From contig NZ_VAVZ01000007.1 of the NCBI RefSeq assembly GCF_005771525.1, forward strand, positions 33,613-97,612: DNA of 64,000 nucleotides, given 5' to 3'. This document shows, in pieces, positions 21,223 through 30,204 of the stretch. The notes beneath the pieces are model-generated. The model did no database searches and had not been told where the DNA came from. It saw only the letters and a list, made by a program, of their open reading frames with translations. The translations under genes and the position numbers were made by a program. The number at the start of each line of letters is the position of its first letter. Within the stretch, counting starts at the first letter, position 1. This DNA is from Nesterenkonia salmonea. Its GTDB lineage: Bacteria; Actinomycetota; Actinomycetes; Actinomycetales; Micrococcaceae.

Positions 21223-21919
21223 ATTCGGATGTGGAGTGCTCATTGGTTTCGAGCGTCAATTGAGGGCGCGCTCGGCTGGTCTGCTCATCAACACGTTGGT
21301 GTGCGTGGGGGCGTGTCTGTTCGTGCTTTTGAGCTCACCCACATCTGGCGATGTTTCGCCTAGCCCAGTGGCGGCGCAAGTGGTCTCAGGGGTGGGGTTT
21401 CTCGGCGCCGGGGTCATCACTAAAGATGGGGCGAGCCTTCGCGGCATTAGTATGGCAGCGACATTGTGGGGTTCCGGTGCGGTCGGGCGCCTCATGTGGA
21501 GGGAGGGGGATGTACATACCTGCCGTCGCAGGAGTGCTCGCTAACGTCACTACGAACGCGCTATTGCAGCCGGTAGTTCGCCGTGTAGAACGTAATGTTC
21601 CGGAAGATCAGACACAGAACCAGCCCGTGGACTTACGAGTTCACGGTCGTCTGCCACGACGCCGACGAAGCCCATATTCGTGCGCTTATCGTCCAGTCGA
21701 TTTCATCTCCAGGGAGTGTATTCCGAAGATCTTGAGGGAACTAACGGTGTGGAGGTGCGGCCGCTGCTGACCACAGGCAAACTGGACGACGCGGTATTTG
21801 AGAACACTGTCAGCAGGCTCGGCCTGGAGCGTGGAGTGACGGCGGTGCCGTGGGGGCGCTTCCCCATCATGACGCTGAGTTGTAGCGGGCTGGCGGATGA
21901 GGGGTGCCTGTTGGAATAG
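21215..21919 (+). pseudogene. mgtC: MgtC/SapB family protein, broken by three frameshifts
   Basis: The N-terminal membrane part of MgtC is readable in one frame (LIGFERQLRARSAGLLINTL, VAAQVVSGVGFLGAGVI, SMAATLWGSGAVG). It then continues in a second frame (MYIPAVAGVLANVTTNALLQ, from about 21510), a third (YEFTVVCHDADEAHIRALIV, from 21634) and back in the first (FHLQGVYSEDLEGTNGVEVR) up to a stop at 21919. At least three separate indels are therefore needed. The usual MgtC acts in magnesium-limited growth. It is joined directly to the mgtE remnant, so both genes of a former magnesium locus have decayed. Confidence 0.85.
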
Positions 21920-21943
21920 GTGGGCTCCGAGTCGAAAGATTTC

Positions 21944-22906
21944 TCAATCTTTCGCGAGTGGCCTCGGCCCTGTGGGAACAGGCAACCGCACTGTCTCCGG
22001 TGGCTGTTCGCGGTTCTCAACGCGCCACAGGAGTCTCGCGGAGGCCTTTCGCCCAAGGAGAACGCCGTCGACGTCAATGGTTGCCAGGTCCTTCTGTCCT
22101 AGTGCCTCGGCAATGTCGTGCTCAGAGGTGACCACGGGGACTGAACTGGGGTCCTTAGTCAATAGCCGGTACTGAAGCCCCAATCCCAATGCTGTGGCGT
22201 AAGGGATCACCGCAGTTGCTTTCGAATCTCGCAGGTCATTGGCTGCGGCAATTCCTGCAGAAAAAGTAGAGCTGTAAGGACCGTAGACTTCGACCGTGGC
22301 GCTAAGAGAAGTAGCCACCTGCATGACGCTGCGTTGCCGGTGGGGATCCATCCAAGAACCCGGTGGACCGCCGAGGTAAGCCAAAGTGTGGTGCCCAGAT
22401 CCAATGAGGTACTCAGTGACGGACTCGAAGGCAGCCGGAGTGTCAGCGATGACTGCATCCAGTCCGGGTACCTCTCGGTCGATCAGCACTGTTGGCTTCG
22501 CTTCTGCGACTTCACGAATGAGAGAGTCGCTGCCCTGTGGTCCTGCCAGGATGAGGCCATCGACTTGTTGACCTAATCGGAGAACCGAACGGACATCAGG
22601 CAGCGTCTCGAAGCGGTGTACCGCAACTGTGAGCTGAAGGCCGTGCTCCTGAACCAGCTGCTGAGCGCCAGAGATCACTGGTGTGAAGTATCGGTTGTCC
22701 AACGTCGGGACGACCAGAGCAATGATGCCAATCCGGCCACGTGCCAGCTGCCGGGCAGCGACGTTGGGGACGAAGCCAAGCTTCTGTGCGGCGAGGCGAA
22801 CTCTTTCCGCCGTGACTTGCGAGACTGCCTCAGGGTGACTGAAGACACGGGAAGCCGTCGCCTTGGACACCTTCGCCAAAGTGGCTACGTCTGCCAGCGT
22901 CGTCAT
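21944..22906 (-). CDS. LacI-family transcriptional regulator
   Basis: The 320-residue product has an N-terminal LacI helix-turn-helix (TLADVATLAKVSKATASRVF) with the hinge helix VAARQLARG, followed by a periplasmic-binding-protein-like effector domain (IIALVVPTLDNRYFTPVISG). The ATG at 22906 is preferred over the GTG at 22912, because GAGG lies five bases upstream of the ATG but would touch the GTG. It is divergent from a transporter and deaminase operon, and two operator-like palindromes sit in the shared region, so it probably represses that operon and itself. The inducer is unknown; a substrate of the operon is the natural guess. Confidence 0.9.
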   Translation of the reverse strand: MTTLADVATLAKVSKATASRVFSHPEAVSQVTAERVRLAAQKLGFVPNVAARQLARGRIGIIALVVPTLDNRYFTPVISGAQQLVQEHGLQLTVAVHRFETLPDVRSVLRLGQQVDGLILAGPQGSDSLIREVAEAKPTVLIDREVPGLDAVIADTPAAFESVTEYLIGSGHHTLAYLGGPPGSWMDPHRQRSVMQVATSLSATVEVYGPYSSTFSAGIAAANDLRDSKATAVIPYATALGLGLQYRLLTKDPSSVPVVTSEHDIAEALGQKDLATIDVDGVLLGRKASARLLWRVENREQPPETVRLPVPTGPRPLAKD

Positions 22907-22963
22907 AGCCACCTCGTTCTCTTCAATTGGTAGACAACACTCTAAGGCTACTGGAGCCCACTA

Positions 22964-22977
22964 TGAAAGCGGTTACA
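22964..22977. promoter_or_regulatory. Operator-like palindrome O1
   Basis: TGAAAGCGGTTACA has the central CG and inverted arms typical of LacI-family operators. It lies 57 bases upstream of the lacI-type start and shares the half-site GGTTACA with the second site, 99 bases away centre to centre. Confidence 0.5.
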
Positions 22978-23053
22978 AATGAGGACCAGTCGACTCAGCG
23001 GGAATTAACATGAAGTTAATACGGATAACTAGCTATTTTCCACTGTGTGTCAC

Positions 23054-23059
23054 TAGTCT
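23054..23059 (+). promoter_or_regulatory. Putative -10 box of the transporter operon
   Basis: TAGTCT would place the transcription start near 23066, inside the O2 palindrome. No good -35 element is seen at the expected distance. Confidence 0.3.
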
Positions 23060-23062
23060 GAA

Positions 23063-23076
23063 TGTAACCGGTTGCA
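23063..23076. promoter_or_regulatory. Operator-like palindrome O2
   Basis: TGTAACCGGTTGCA is a 14-base palindrome with one mismatch and a CCGG centre, the general form of LacI-family operators. It lies 38 bases before the first permease start, where bound repressor would block initiation from the adjacent -10 box. Confidence 0.55.
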
Positions 23077-23114
23077 TTTTGTGGAACGTCGTTTTTTGAC
23101 TCGAAGGGGACACC

Positions 23115-23939
23115 ATGACCAGACGCAGCACCTTTGTGCTTTTGCTGGTCCCAGGCCTGCTCTTCCTGCTTCTCGGTTTTATCCTGCCGGCACTAGGTGT
23201 GTTGTTTGCCGCACCCGGCGCTACGACGGAGGATATCTTCTCCCGCCTGGTCCAGATGTTCACTGATCCCTACGACCTGAGGATCATCGGGCGCACTGTT
23301 GGACTGGGCCTTGTTGTTACCGCGCTGTGCCTTGTTCTGGGGTTTCCCATTGCCTACCTCTTGGCTCGGTCAGAGTCCCGCTGGGCTGGTGTCTTGTTGG
23401 CGCTAGCCATCTTTCCGCTACTGCTGTCGAACGTGGTGCGCACTTTCGGGTGGCTCGTCGTTCTTGGTTCCAACGGTGCGATCGGCCAATTGTCAATGGC
23501 CCTGGGGCTGACCGATAGCCCGCCGCAACTGTTGTACACCTCATTTGCCATCATCATGGGTCTGACCCAACTCTTCCTCCCGTTGGCAATCGTCGCATGC
23601 TACTCAGCCATCTCACAGGTGGAAGCAGGTCTTGACGACGCCGCCCGAGGCCTGGGAGCAGGCCGCACCCGCACCTTCTGGGATGTGGTCGTTCCGCTTT
23701 CGCTTCCTGGTGTGGTCGTGGCCGCCACACTCGTCTTTGCCGGTTCGGTCACCGCCTACACCACGCCATACCTTCTAGGAGGGTCACGCCAAAGAATGCT
23801 GGCCACGGAGCTGTATTCCTACTCATCTGTGACCATCGATTGGGCTGCTGCCTCTGCTACGGCCATCGTGATGACCGTCCTGGTGGTCCTTGTCTCAGGA
23901 CTCGCGGCGCGCCTTGGCCGGAAAGGCGCCACAACATGA
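23115..23939 (+). CDS. ABC transporter permease 1 (PotB/PotH type)
   Basis: A 274-residue inner-membrane permease with about six hydrophobic helices. The EAA loop that docks the ATPase is QVEAGLDDAARGLGAGRTRT, followed by PLSLPGV, typical of transporters for polyamines and related small cations or opines. It starts 38 bases after operator O2 with GAAGGGGA upstream, and overlaps the next permease by four bases. The class is clear; the solute is not decided by sequence. Confidence 0.9.
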   Translation: MTRRSTFVLLLVPGLLFLLLGFILPALGVLFAAPGATTEDIFSRLVQMFTDPYDLRIIGRTVGLGLVVTALCLVLGFPIAYLLARSESRWAGVLLALAIFPLLLSNVVRTFGWLVVLGSNGAIGQLSMALGLTDSPPQLLYTSFAIIMGLTQLFLPLAIVACYSAISQVEAGLDDAARGLGAGRTRTFWDVVVPLSLPGVVVAATLVFAGSVTAYTTPYLLGGSRQRMLATELYSYSSVTIDWAAASATAIVMTVLVVLVSGLAARLGRKGATT

Positions 23940-24733
23940 CCTCGCGCAAACCTATCGCCGCCTCACTTGCAGTACTCGGCTACATGATCATGATCGTACC
24001 CATCCTCTTTGTAGTCGCCGCGGCATTTACTTCAGGATCCAGCCTGCGATTTCCCCCGGAGGGCTTCTCCCTGCAGTGGTTCGAAGCTGCCGCTGGACAC
24101 ACTCCTTTCCGTGCAGCACTGTTGACGAGCCTCCAACTGGCGCTCCTTTCCACAGGTCTCGCCTTGGCGGTGGGAGTTCCAGCGACATTGGCGATCCACC
24201 GGGGAAAACTGCCGGGGAAAGGATTCATCGAGGGACTGTTCTTGTCTCCTTTGATCATCCCTGAACTCGTGGTGGGTCTCGCGCTTTTCCAACAGCTCAT
24301 CGTGACCTATCGCATCGACAACTTCCCTGTCTTGCTGCTCGGCCATACCGCACTTCTGCTGCCGTACGCGGTCCGTGTAACGGGAGCTGCACTCGCTGGC
24401 TCAGACGAATCACTAGAGGAGGCGGCACGGGGTCTGGGCGCTTCGCCAATGCGCACGTTTTTCTCCGTGACGCTGCCTGTTCTACGGCCCGGGATTTTCT
24501 CTGCTGGGCTGTTGGGCTTCATCACGTCCTTCAACAATGTTCCGCTTTCTCTGCTGCTCCAGGCACGGGACACACGCACACTGCCCATCTCAATGCTCGA
24601 CTACGTCCAACAGAGTTATGACCCCATGATCGCCGCGGTTTCTACGTTGATCTTGGCCGGAACAGTGGTCATTGCCATCATCGCCGAGCGTACGGTCGGC
24701 TTCACAAGAATTTTCGGAGGCATCAACAGATGA
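23936..24733 (+). CDS. ABC transporter permease 2 (PotC/PotI type)
   Basis: The second permease, 265 residues, has an N-terminal helix (GYMIMIVPILFVVAAAF), four to five further helices, and an EAA loop ESLEEAARGLGASPMRTFFS followed by TLPVLRPG. The frame is open further upstream, but the ATG at 23936 is chosen because it overlaps the previous stop (ATGA), begins the typical PotC N-terminus, and fits the tight spacing in the operon. It would pair with permease 1 to form the channel. Confidence 0.9.
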   Translation: MTSRKPIAASLAVLGYMIMIVPILFVVAAAFTSGSSLRFPPEGFSLQWFEAAAGHTPFRAALLTSLQLALLSTGLALAVGVPATLAIHRGKLPGKGFIEGLFLSPLIIPELVVGLALFQQLIVTYRIDNFPVLLLGHTALLLPYAVRVTGAALAGSDESLEEAARGLGASPMRTFFSVTLPVLRPGIFSAGLLGFITSFNNVPLSLLLQARDTRTLPISMLDYVQQSYDPMIAAVSTLILAGTVVIAIIAERTVGFTRIFGGINR

Positions 24734-25779
24734 CGACGACGTCCCCAGCTCCCTTCGCCGCAGAGACGGGCTCACCAGCAGCTGCGGAGTTTAGGGAAGT
24801 GACCCAGCGCTTTGGTGACTTCACCGCCGTGGACCGCATGGACCTGACGATCGGTGCCGGCCAGTTCACGACGCTGCTGGGCCCATCGGGCTGTGGCAAG
24901 ACGACTTCATTGCGCATGCTGGCCGGATACACCCGTCCCACTGAGGGAAGGATCCTGATCAACGGGCAAGACGCGACAACGCTGCCTCCGGAAAAGCGTG
25001 GACTGGGCATGGTGTTTCAGTCATACGCGCTGTTTCCCCATATGACGGTGGCGGAGAATGTCGGGTACGGTCTCAAGCTTCGGAAAGTGGGGCGTGTTGA
25101 CCGCGAAGCTCAGGTGACCGAGGCACTGGAGATGGTCGGACTGGCTCACCTTGCCAGGAGGAAGCCTCGGAGCCTTTCCGGAGGTCAGCAACAGCGCGTG
25201 GCCCTGGCTCGCGCGATTGCCATCCGCCCGACTGTCCTGCTCCTAGATGAGCCGCTGAGCAACCTGGACGCGCGGCTGCGGGTGCAGATGCGTTCGGAAA
25301 TACGCCGGATCCAGTCCGAGACCGGTCTTTCCGTCGTCCTCGTGACCCATGACCAGGATGAAGCTCTCGAGATGAGCGACGACATGGTTGTCATGAAGTC
25401 CGGTCAGATCATGCAGCAGGGCCATCCAGCTGACGTATTTAGCGCACCTGCCAACCGGTTCGTCGCTGACTTCCTCGGATACGAGAACTTTCTCACCACT
25501 TCCCAGGGCATAACCCTCGCCATCCGCCCCGAGCACCTCCAGGTCCAGGACACGGAGACGGACGCGGTGGATGAGGCACTGAATCTCCGGGCCACCGTTA
25601 CCGACGTCGCCTATCGGGGAGTCGACACCCTCCTCATGCTCAGAGCCAGAGATCCCTCGGGAGAGGAGGTGGACCTATTGGCTGAAACCAGAGGAGAGGA
25701 TCCTGGCCGGTACACCCCGGGAGACAATCTGACCGCCTCAGCTCCCCGGCATCGCCTAGTGCAGCTCGGCGACGACTAG
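24730..25779 (+). CDS. ABC transporter ATPase (PotA type)
   Basis: This 349-residue ATPase has Walker A GPSGCGKTT, Q-loop VFQSYALFPHMTV, signature LSGGQQQRVALARAI, Walker B VLLLDEPLSNLDARLR and the H-switch VTHDQDEALEMSD. After about residue 260 there is a TOBE-type regulatory domain (LAIRPEHLQV). The start overlaps the permease stop by four bases. The PotA/MalK-like architecture fits an importer powered by two copies of this subunit. Confidence 0.93.
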   Translation: MTTTSPAPFAAETGSPAAAEFREVTQRFGDFTAVDRMDLTIGAGQFTTLLGPSGCGKTTSLRMLAGYTRPTEGRILINGQDATTLPPEKRGLGMVFQSYALFPHMTVAENVGYGLKLRKVGRVDREAQVTEALEMVGLAHLARRKPRSLSGGQQQRVALARAIAIRPTVLLLDEPLSNLDARLRVQMRSEIRRIQSETGLSVVLVTHDQDEALEMSDDMVVMKSGQIMQQGHPADVFSAPANRFVADFLGYENFLTTSQGITLAIRPEHLQVQDTETDAVDEALNLRATVTDVAYRGVDTLLMLRARDPSGEEVDLLAETRGEDPGRYTPGDNLTASAPRHRLVQLGDD

Positions 25780-25826
25780 CTCAGACGCCGCCGAAGACGA
25801 GATAGACCCCTACGAAAGGATCCCTC

Positions 25827-26927
25827 ATGGGCCCCAACTTAAAGAAACTACAGACACACCGCACGACAACCGCTGCCGGCACCGCTATGGCCGCACTGCT
25901 AGCGCTGAGCGCTTGCGGAGGCACTGACGAGAGCAACGGGGAGGACAGCGCATCCGGTGGAAATGACGCCCCGCTGGTACTTTCGACTTTCCCTTTCGGC
26001 GTCGAAGAATTTCAAGAAGCAGTCGTGGACCCCTTTACCGAGATGACTGGAATTGACGTCGAGATCGACACCGGCGCCAACGCGGATCGGCTATCTGCCC
26101 TCCAACTCGCAGGAGGTGAAGATCCTGGCGTCGACGTCGTGCTCATCAGTGATTACTTCGCGGCAATGGGCCAGGAGGAAGGGTTGTTCCAGGAACTGGA
26201 CCCCGAACTGGTGCCGAATCTCGAGGAAATCGCTGACTTCGCCGTAGACGACTCATACTATGGACCCGCATACTCGTATCAGCTCTATGGCACGATCTAC
26301 TCCACAGAAGAGCTGAGCGAGAACGAGGCCGCTGACTGGGAGCTGTGGGGGGAGGATGGATACTCGGGCCGTTTGGCGCTTCCTGACATTGCGCCGACCG
26401 CTGGGCAACTTATGGTCTCCGGGGTCGCTGATACCTACGGCAGCGGTCCTTACGATGTCGATACTGCCTATGAAGTCCTCGGTGACTGGGCACCCGGCAT
26501 CCTACAGTTCTACAGTTCGTCGACTGAGGTTGTGAACTTGCTGGTGCAAGGAGAGATTGTCGCAGCTGGCAGCCTGAGTGGTTTTGCGGTGGATCTGGAA
26601 GAGGGCACGGCGTGGACTGCGCCGGACGAAGGCCGGTATATGGCCACCAACCACGCAATGATCGCGGAAGGTAGCGAGAACGTCGAGGCTGCGCACCAAT
26701 TCATCGACTATCTGCTTTCTGTTGAAGCGCAGGCTTCTTCCGCCGAGTTGGTGAGTGACTTGCCGGTGAACTTGCAGGCCGATATCCCTGAGAACATTGA
26801 TGCCGTCGTCGGTACGATCGCGGAAGATCCTATCGAGGCGGGGTACCAGACACTCGACCCATCTGAGCTGGTAGACACCCGGGGCGAGTGGGTGGATCGG
26901 TTCGCCCGCGAGGTCGTTAGCCAGTGA
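25827..26927 (+). CDS. ABC transporter substrate-binding lipoprotein (PotD type)
   Basis: The 366-residue precursor has a lipoprotein signal with lipobox LSAC; the lipidated Cys would be residue 30, followed by a Gly/Ser/Asp-rich linker. The mature part is an extracytoplasmic two-domain binding protein of the polyamine/iron cluster (SBP_bac type: PLVLSTFPFGVEEFQEAVVD, DVVLISDYFAAMGQEEGLFQ). It is unusually acidic. Polyamine binders normally have conserved aromatic and acidic ligand residues, but I cannot confirm them by eye. The last four bases overlap the deaminase start. Confidence 0.88.
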   Translation: MGPNLKKLQTHRTTTAAGTAMAALLALSACGGTDESNGEDSASGGNDAPLVLSTFPFGVEEFQEAVVDPFTEMTGIDVEIDTGANADRLSALQLAGGEDPGVDVVLISDYFAAMGQEEGLFQELDPELVPNLEEIADFAVDDSYYGPAYSYQLYGTIYSTEELSENEAADWELWGEDGYSGRLALPDIAPTAGQLMVSGVADTYGSGPYDVDTAYEVLGDWAPGILQFYSSSTEVVNLLVQGEIVAAGSLSGFAVDLEEGTAWTAPDEGRYMATNHAMIAEGSENVEAAHQFIDYLLSVEAQASSAELVSDLPVNLQADIPENIDAVVGTIAEDPIEAGYQTLDPSELVDTRGEWVDRFAREVVSQ

Positions 26928-28039
26928 CTGCTCCACAGATTCCGTCCGACTGGCTGGAAAGGCTGCCTAAGGTCGAACTGCACTGCCACCTCATTGGAAG
27001 TGTGCGTGCGGAGACCTTCGCGGAGCTCGCTCGTCGTCACAACCTGGAACTGCCTGAGTCTCCGGAGGTGATCTATCAGAACATCAATTCCAAGCCACCT
27101 GACCCGGACCTTTACCGAGATACCCGGATCCCAGTGCCGCAGGGCCCGGCAGCAGACGAGCCAGAGACCTCCTATTCCCTGTTCCAGGCGTGTAGCTGGG
27201 TCACACAATTGTTGCGAAGCGCTGAGGACCTCACCAGGGTCACCTATGAGGCTTTCGAAGCAGCTCGTCAGTCCAACGTTCGCCATCTGGAACTCTTCAT
27301 TGATCAGCTGCCCGTTCACCTGGAGTATCTGGGTTACACCGGCTACATCGAAGCGATGGCGGGTGGCATTCGACTCGCCGAGCGTGAGTTCGGCATGACT
27401 GGTCGCCTGATAGCCGGAATTGATCGGTCCAAGACTGGGGGAGATGCGGTGTCTTGGGTGCAGCAGGTGGTGAACAACCCTCATCCTTACCTCGTGGGCA
27501 TCGGCCTGGACAATTTGGAGAACGCAGGGCCCCCCGAACGCTTCACCGATGCCTATCAGCTGGCAGGACGAAGCGGGCTTGGAAGGACGGCGCACTCCTC
27601 TGAGCATGTTCCCAGTGCTCTGAACACGATCACATGCTTGGATCAGTTGGGATGTGACCGAATCGACCACGGGTACTACGTTCTTGAGGACGATGACGTG
27701 GTGGCTAGGCTCCGACGCGAACAGACGGTGTTCACCGTAGGGTGTGTCACGTCGCGTCGCTCATGGCGGCCATGGCGGCGAGCCTCTATCCGGGCGATGA
27801 TCGATGCTGGACTCGCTGTAGTGCCTTGCTCAGATGACCCCGGGATGTTCCCAAACTCACTGAACAACGAGTACCGCATTCTCGCTGATCAGGTCGGAGC
27901 GACTGCCGAGCAGCTAAGAGCCATGTCTCTCCGCGCGGTCGAGGCTTGTTGGTTACCGGAGCAGGAGAAAGCCGTTCTTCGGGCAGACGTCCAAGCCCAG
28001 ATTGACGCAGCTGACAAAGAATTCGCCGATACTCTCTGA
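26924..28039 (+). CDS. Adenosine/adenine-deaminase-like metallo-hydrolase
   Basis: The 371-residue TIM-barrel protein belongs to the adenosine deaminase family. Metal and catalytic residues are kept: HCH in VELHCHLIGS (residues about 19-24), the TAHSSEH block (family HAGE), DRIDHG (family RIGHG) and CSDDPGMF (family SDDP). Two positions differ: HLIG instead of HLDG or HLEG, and HSSE instead of HAGE. In adenosine deaminase the Asp of HLDG contacts the ribose, so a different substrate is likely (inference). The GTG start overlaps the binding-protein stop, so uptake and deamination are encoded together. Candidates are adenine, a methylated purine, a nucleoside or another amino-heterocycle. Confidence 0.8.
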   Translation: MTAPQIPSDWLERLPKVELHCHLIGSVRAETFAELARRHNLELPESPEVIYQNINSKPPDPDLYRDTRIPVPQGPAADEPETSYSLFQACSWVTQLLRSAEDLTRVTYEAFEAARQSNVRHLELFIDQLPVHLEYLGYTGYIEAMAGGIRLAEREFGMTGRLIAGIDRSKTGGDAVSWVQQVVNNPHPYLVGIGLDNLENAGPPERFTDAYQLAGRSGLGRTAHSSEHVPSALNTITCLDQLGCDRIDHGYYVLEDDDVVARLRREQTVFTVGCVTSRRSWRPWRRASIRAMIDAGLAVVPCSDDPGMFPNSLNNEYRILADQVGATAEQLRAMSLRAVEACWLPEQEKAVLRADVQAQIDAADKEFADTL

Positions 28040-28813
28040 AACTCTTCCGGGCGGGCATAAAGCGTGTGGCGGAGGCAGCTTGAATAGCAGCAGAAAGCAG
28101 CGACGGGGTTTGCTTGGGCTACTCAACACCTTGTGTGAGCCCAGGCTGCCCTGTCCGCTCCAGATGCATACCCGCACTCACCGCGGATCATAGCATCGCC
28201 CGCAGTCTCGATGGCATTGGGCACGTTGTCATCACCGGCTTTTTGATGACGGCCAGTGCCGGGGCAGGTGTGGAGGTGCACCAGCTTCATTGCGAAGACG
28301 ACGAGGCGCTGGCGCGGAAGGCGGAGCACGACGGATAAAGCCAGCCGGAGGGTTGGCCCCAGGACTGGGATGATTCTGGAGCAATGCCGGACCTCTACTG
28401 CCACCCCGACTACCTTGAGATAGGGGAGTGGGAGCATCTGGAAGCACTCAGCCTGCTGGGAGGAAATTGAGACCTCGACCCTCATAGATGAGGGACAGCC
28501 GCAGGAAGAAATCGACACAGCTCTCTGGAAGCAGTCGCAGGCCCGCGCTGATTGGGAGCCCGGCCCTCCTGGAGACCCCGAAGAATACGCAAACATAGGT
28601 AACGCCAACGACGGGTAGGTCGCTGCGTTGCTCTCTGCATCCCACGGGACCAGCCCTACTCGCGAGCAGACGGTGGCCAGTGTTGCTGCAGTGAGCCGAC
28701 TGGGGGCCTCGACTACTCATCCGAGACGAGACAAGGCCCCTCTCCCCAACATTCGGGGAAAGGGGCCTTGCATTGTTTTCGGCCGTCCTGACGGGGTTCC
28801 GTCTCTGTTCGGC
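28040..28813. other. Decayed intergenic region without a recognisable gene
   Basis: No intact reading frame with family signatures was found. Two short rightward stretches look protein-like but are out of frame with each other: one reads MPDLYCHPDYLEIGEWEHLE at 28384-28470, the other ETSTLIDEGQPQEEIDTALW from 28469 to a stop near 28618. Together they may be the remnant of a small hydrophilic protein gene. A strong hairpin at 28732-28770 closes the region. Confidence 0.5.
28732..28780. terminator. Strong bidirectional-type hairpin terminator
   Basis: CAAGGCCCCTCTCCCC (28732-28747) pairs with GGGGAAAGGGGCCTTG (28755-28770) over a seven-base loop, 15 of 16 positions matching. Rightward it is followed by cattgttttc; leftward by ttgtctcgtctc. 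It may be the terminator of the leftward tRNA-Leu gene, now separated from it by the IS481 element. Confidence 0.7.
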
Positions 28814-28828
28814 CTGTGCGCGGAGGGG
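28814..28828. repeat. Left target-site duplication of the IS481 element
   Basis: CTGTGCGCGGAGGGG abuts the left inverted repeat. It matches CTGGTGCGCGGAGGGG at 30248-30263 except for one missing G. The right copy is the 3' end of tRNA-Leu, so this copy is a duplicated tRNA fragment. Confidence 0.75.
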
Positions 28829-28973
28829 TGTTGAGTCTCAGATCATGGTTGACAGTTTCTGGCTTGGGGTGGGGTGGGTGATAGTTCACAGGTGTCTCGG
28901 GACATCGTTGACAGGTGATAGTTGACTGCTGTGTCGAGACATCGTGGACATCTGGTGATGCGTTGATGGGGGC

Positions 28974-30167
28974 ATGGGAAAGCATAAAAACCTTGCTATT
29001 GTCCGTTCTGTGACCAGCCAGGGGCTCTCTGTGGCCTCTACTGCGAGAAAGTATCGGGTTTCCCGGCAATGGGTTTACACCCTTATGCGCCGGTACCAGG
29101 CGTCCGGGCCCGCCGGGGTGGAACCTGTCAGCCGTGCACCAGCACGCCGACCGGTGAGCACCCCAGACCCAGTACGCAAAAGAATCATCGAACTGCGCCA
29201 ACACCTCACATCCCAGGGAGCTGACGCGGGGGCAGAGACCATCGCCTGGCACCTTCAGCGTGAGGGCTTCCACGCCCCTTCAAAAGCCACTATCCACCGG
29301 ATACTGCGTACTGCTGGATTAGTGACTGCTGCACCACAGAAGAAACCTAAGTCGGCGATGATCCGGTTCGAAGCCGAACTGCCCAATCAGATGTGGCAAG
29401 CAGATATCACGCACTGGCATCTGGTGGGTGGCACCCGGGTCGATATCCTCGATTTCCTCGATGATCACTCCCGCTACCTGGTAGGAATCACCGCCTACAC
29501 AAGATGCACCGGCGCTGATGTGGTGGAGATGATGACCACCCTCATCACAGGCTTCGGGCCCCCAGCAACGACTCTGACCGATAACGGACTAGTCTTCACC
29601 TCACGGTTCGCTACTCACCCAGGAGCCCGCAACGGTTTCGAAGTGCTGCTGGCAAGTCAGAAGATCCAGCAGAAAAACGGAGCCCCCGGCCATCCCCAAA
29701 CCCAAGGCAAGATCGAACGGTTCCACCAAACCCTGAAACGCTGGCTCAGCAGCAAACCCACCCCAACAGAGCTCACCGAACTCCAAGAGCTCCTCGATCA
29801 GTTCCGCACCTGGTACAACACCAACAGGCCCCACCGCGCGATCGGGCGCCGTACCCCTGAACAGGCCTACACAGCACTACCCAAAGCCACCCCGACCGCT
29901 GAGCAGAACACCCAGTACCGCACCCGCCGCGACCGGGTCGATGCCTCAGGGAAAGTCACTCTGCGATACGCAGGACGACTACGACACCTGATGATCGGAC
30001 GAGCCAACAAACGCCAACCCATCATCATGATCATCGACGGCGAAAACGTCACCACGTCCCACGCCCACACAGGAGAAATCCTCGCAGAACACACCCTGGA
30101 TCACACCAAGATCTACCACCCTAAAAGGCCCCCGCCACCGAACCCGCAGACACACCAAAAAAGGTAG
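28974..30167 (+). CDS. IS481-family transposase
   Basis: The 397-residue product has an N-terminal helix-turn-helix (GLSVASTARKYRVSRQWVYT), a second HTH region (APSKATIHRILRTAGLV), and an integrase catalytic core with the DDE triad in WQADITHW, TLTDNGLVF and GKIERFHQ. C-terminal KRQPIIMIIDGENVT fits the family. Length and all motifs are intact, so the element may be active. The start codon is GTG or ATG near 28974 (ATG GGA AAG CAT); the reading frame covers most of the element. Confidence 0.93.
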   Translation: MGKHKNLAIVRSVTSQGLSVASTARKYRVSRQWVYTLMRRYQASGPAGVEPVSRAPARRPVSTPDPVRKRIIELRQHLTSQGADAGAETIAWHLQREGFHAPSKATIHRILRTAGLVTAAPQKKPKSAMIRFEAELPNQMWQADITHWHLVGGTRVDILDFLDDHSRYLVGITAYTRCTGADVVEMMTTLITGFGPPATTLTDNGLVFTSRFATHPGARNGFEVLLASQKIQQKNGAPGHPQTQGKIERFHQTLKRWLSSKPTPTELTELQELLDQFRTWYNTNRPHRAIGRRTPEQAYTALPKATPTAEQNTQYRTRRDRVDASGKVTLRYAGRLRHLMIGRANKRQPIIMIIDGENVTTSHAHTGEILAEHTLDHTKIYHPKRPPPPNPQTHQKR

Positions 30168-30169
30168 GG

Positions 30170-30204
30170 CCCCGAACCCGAAGGTTCAGAGCCCTACCTG
30201 TCAA
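30170..30204 (+). terminator. Hairpin after the IS481 transposase gene
   Basis: GGTAGGGC at the transposase end pairs with GCCCTACC about 20 bases later, enclosing a second small stem (CGAACC ... GGTTC). It lies inside the element and probably ends transposase transcription. Confidence 0.45.
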
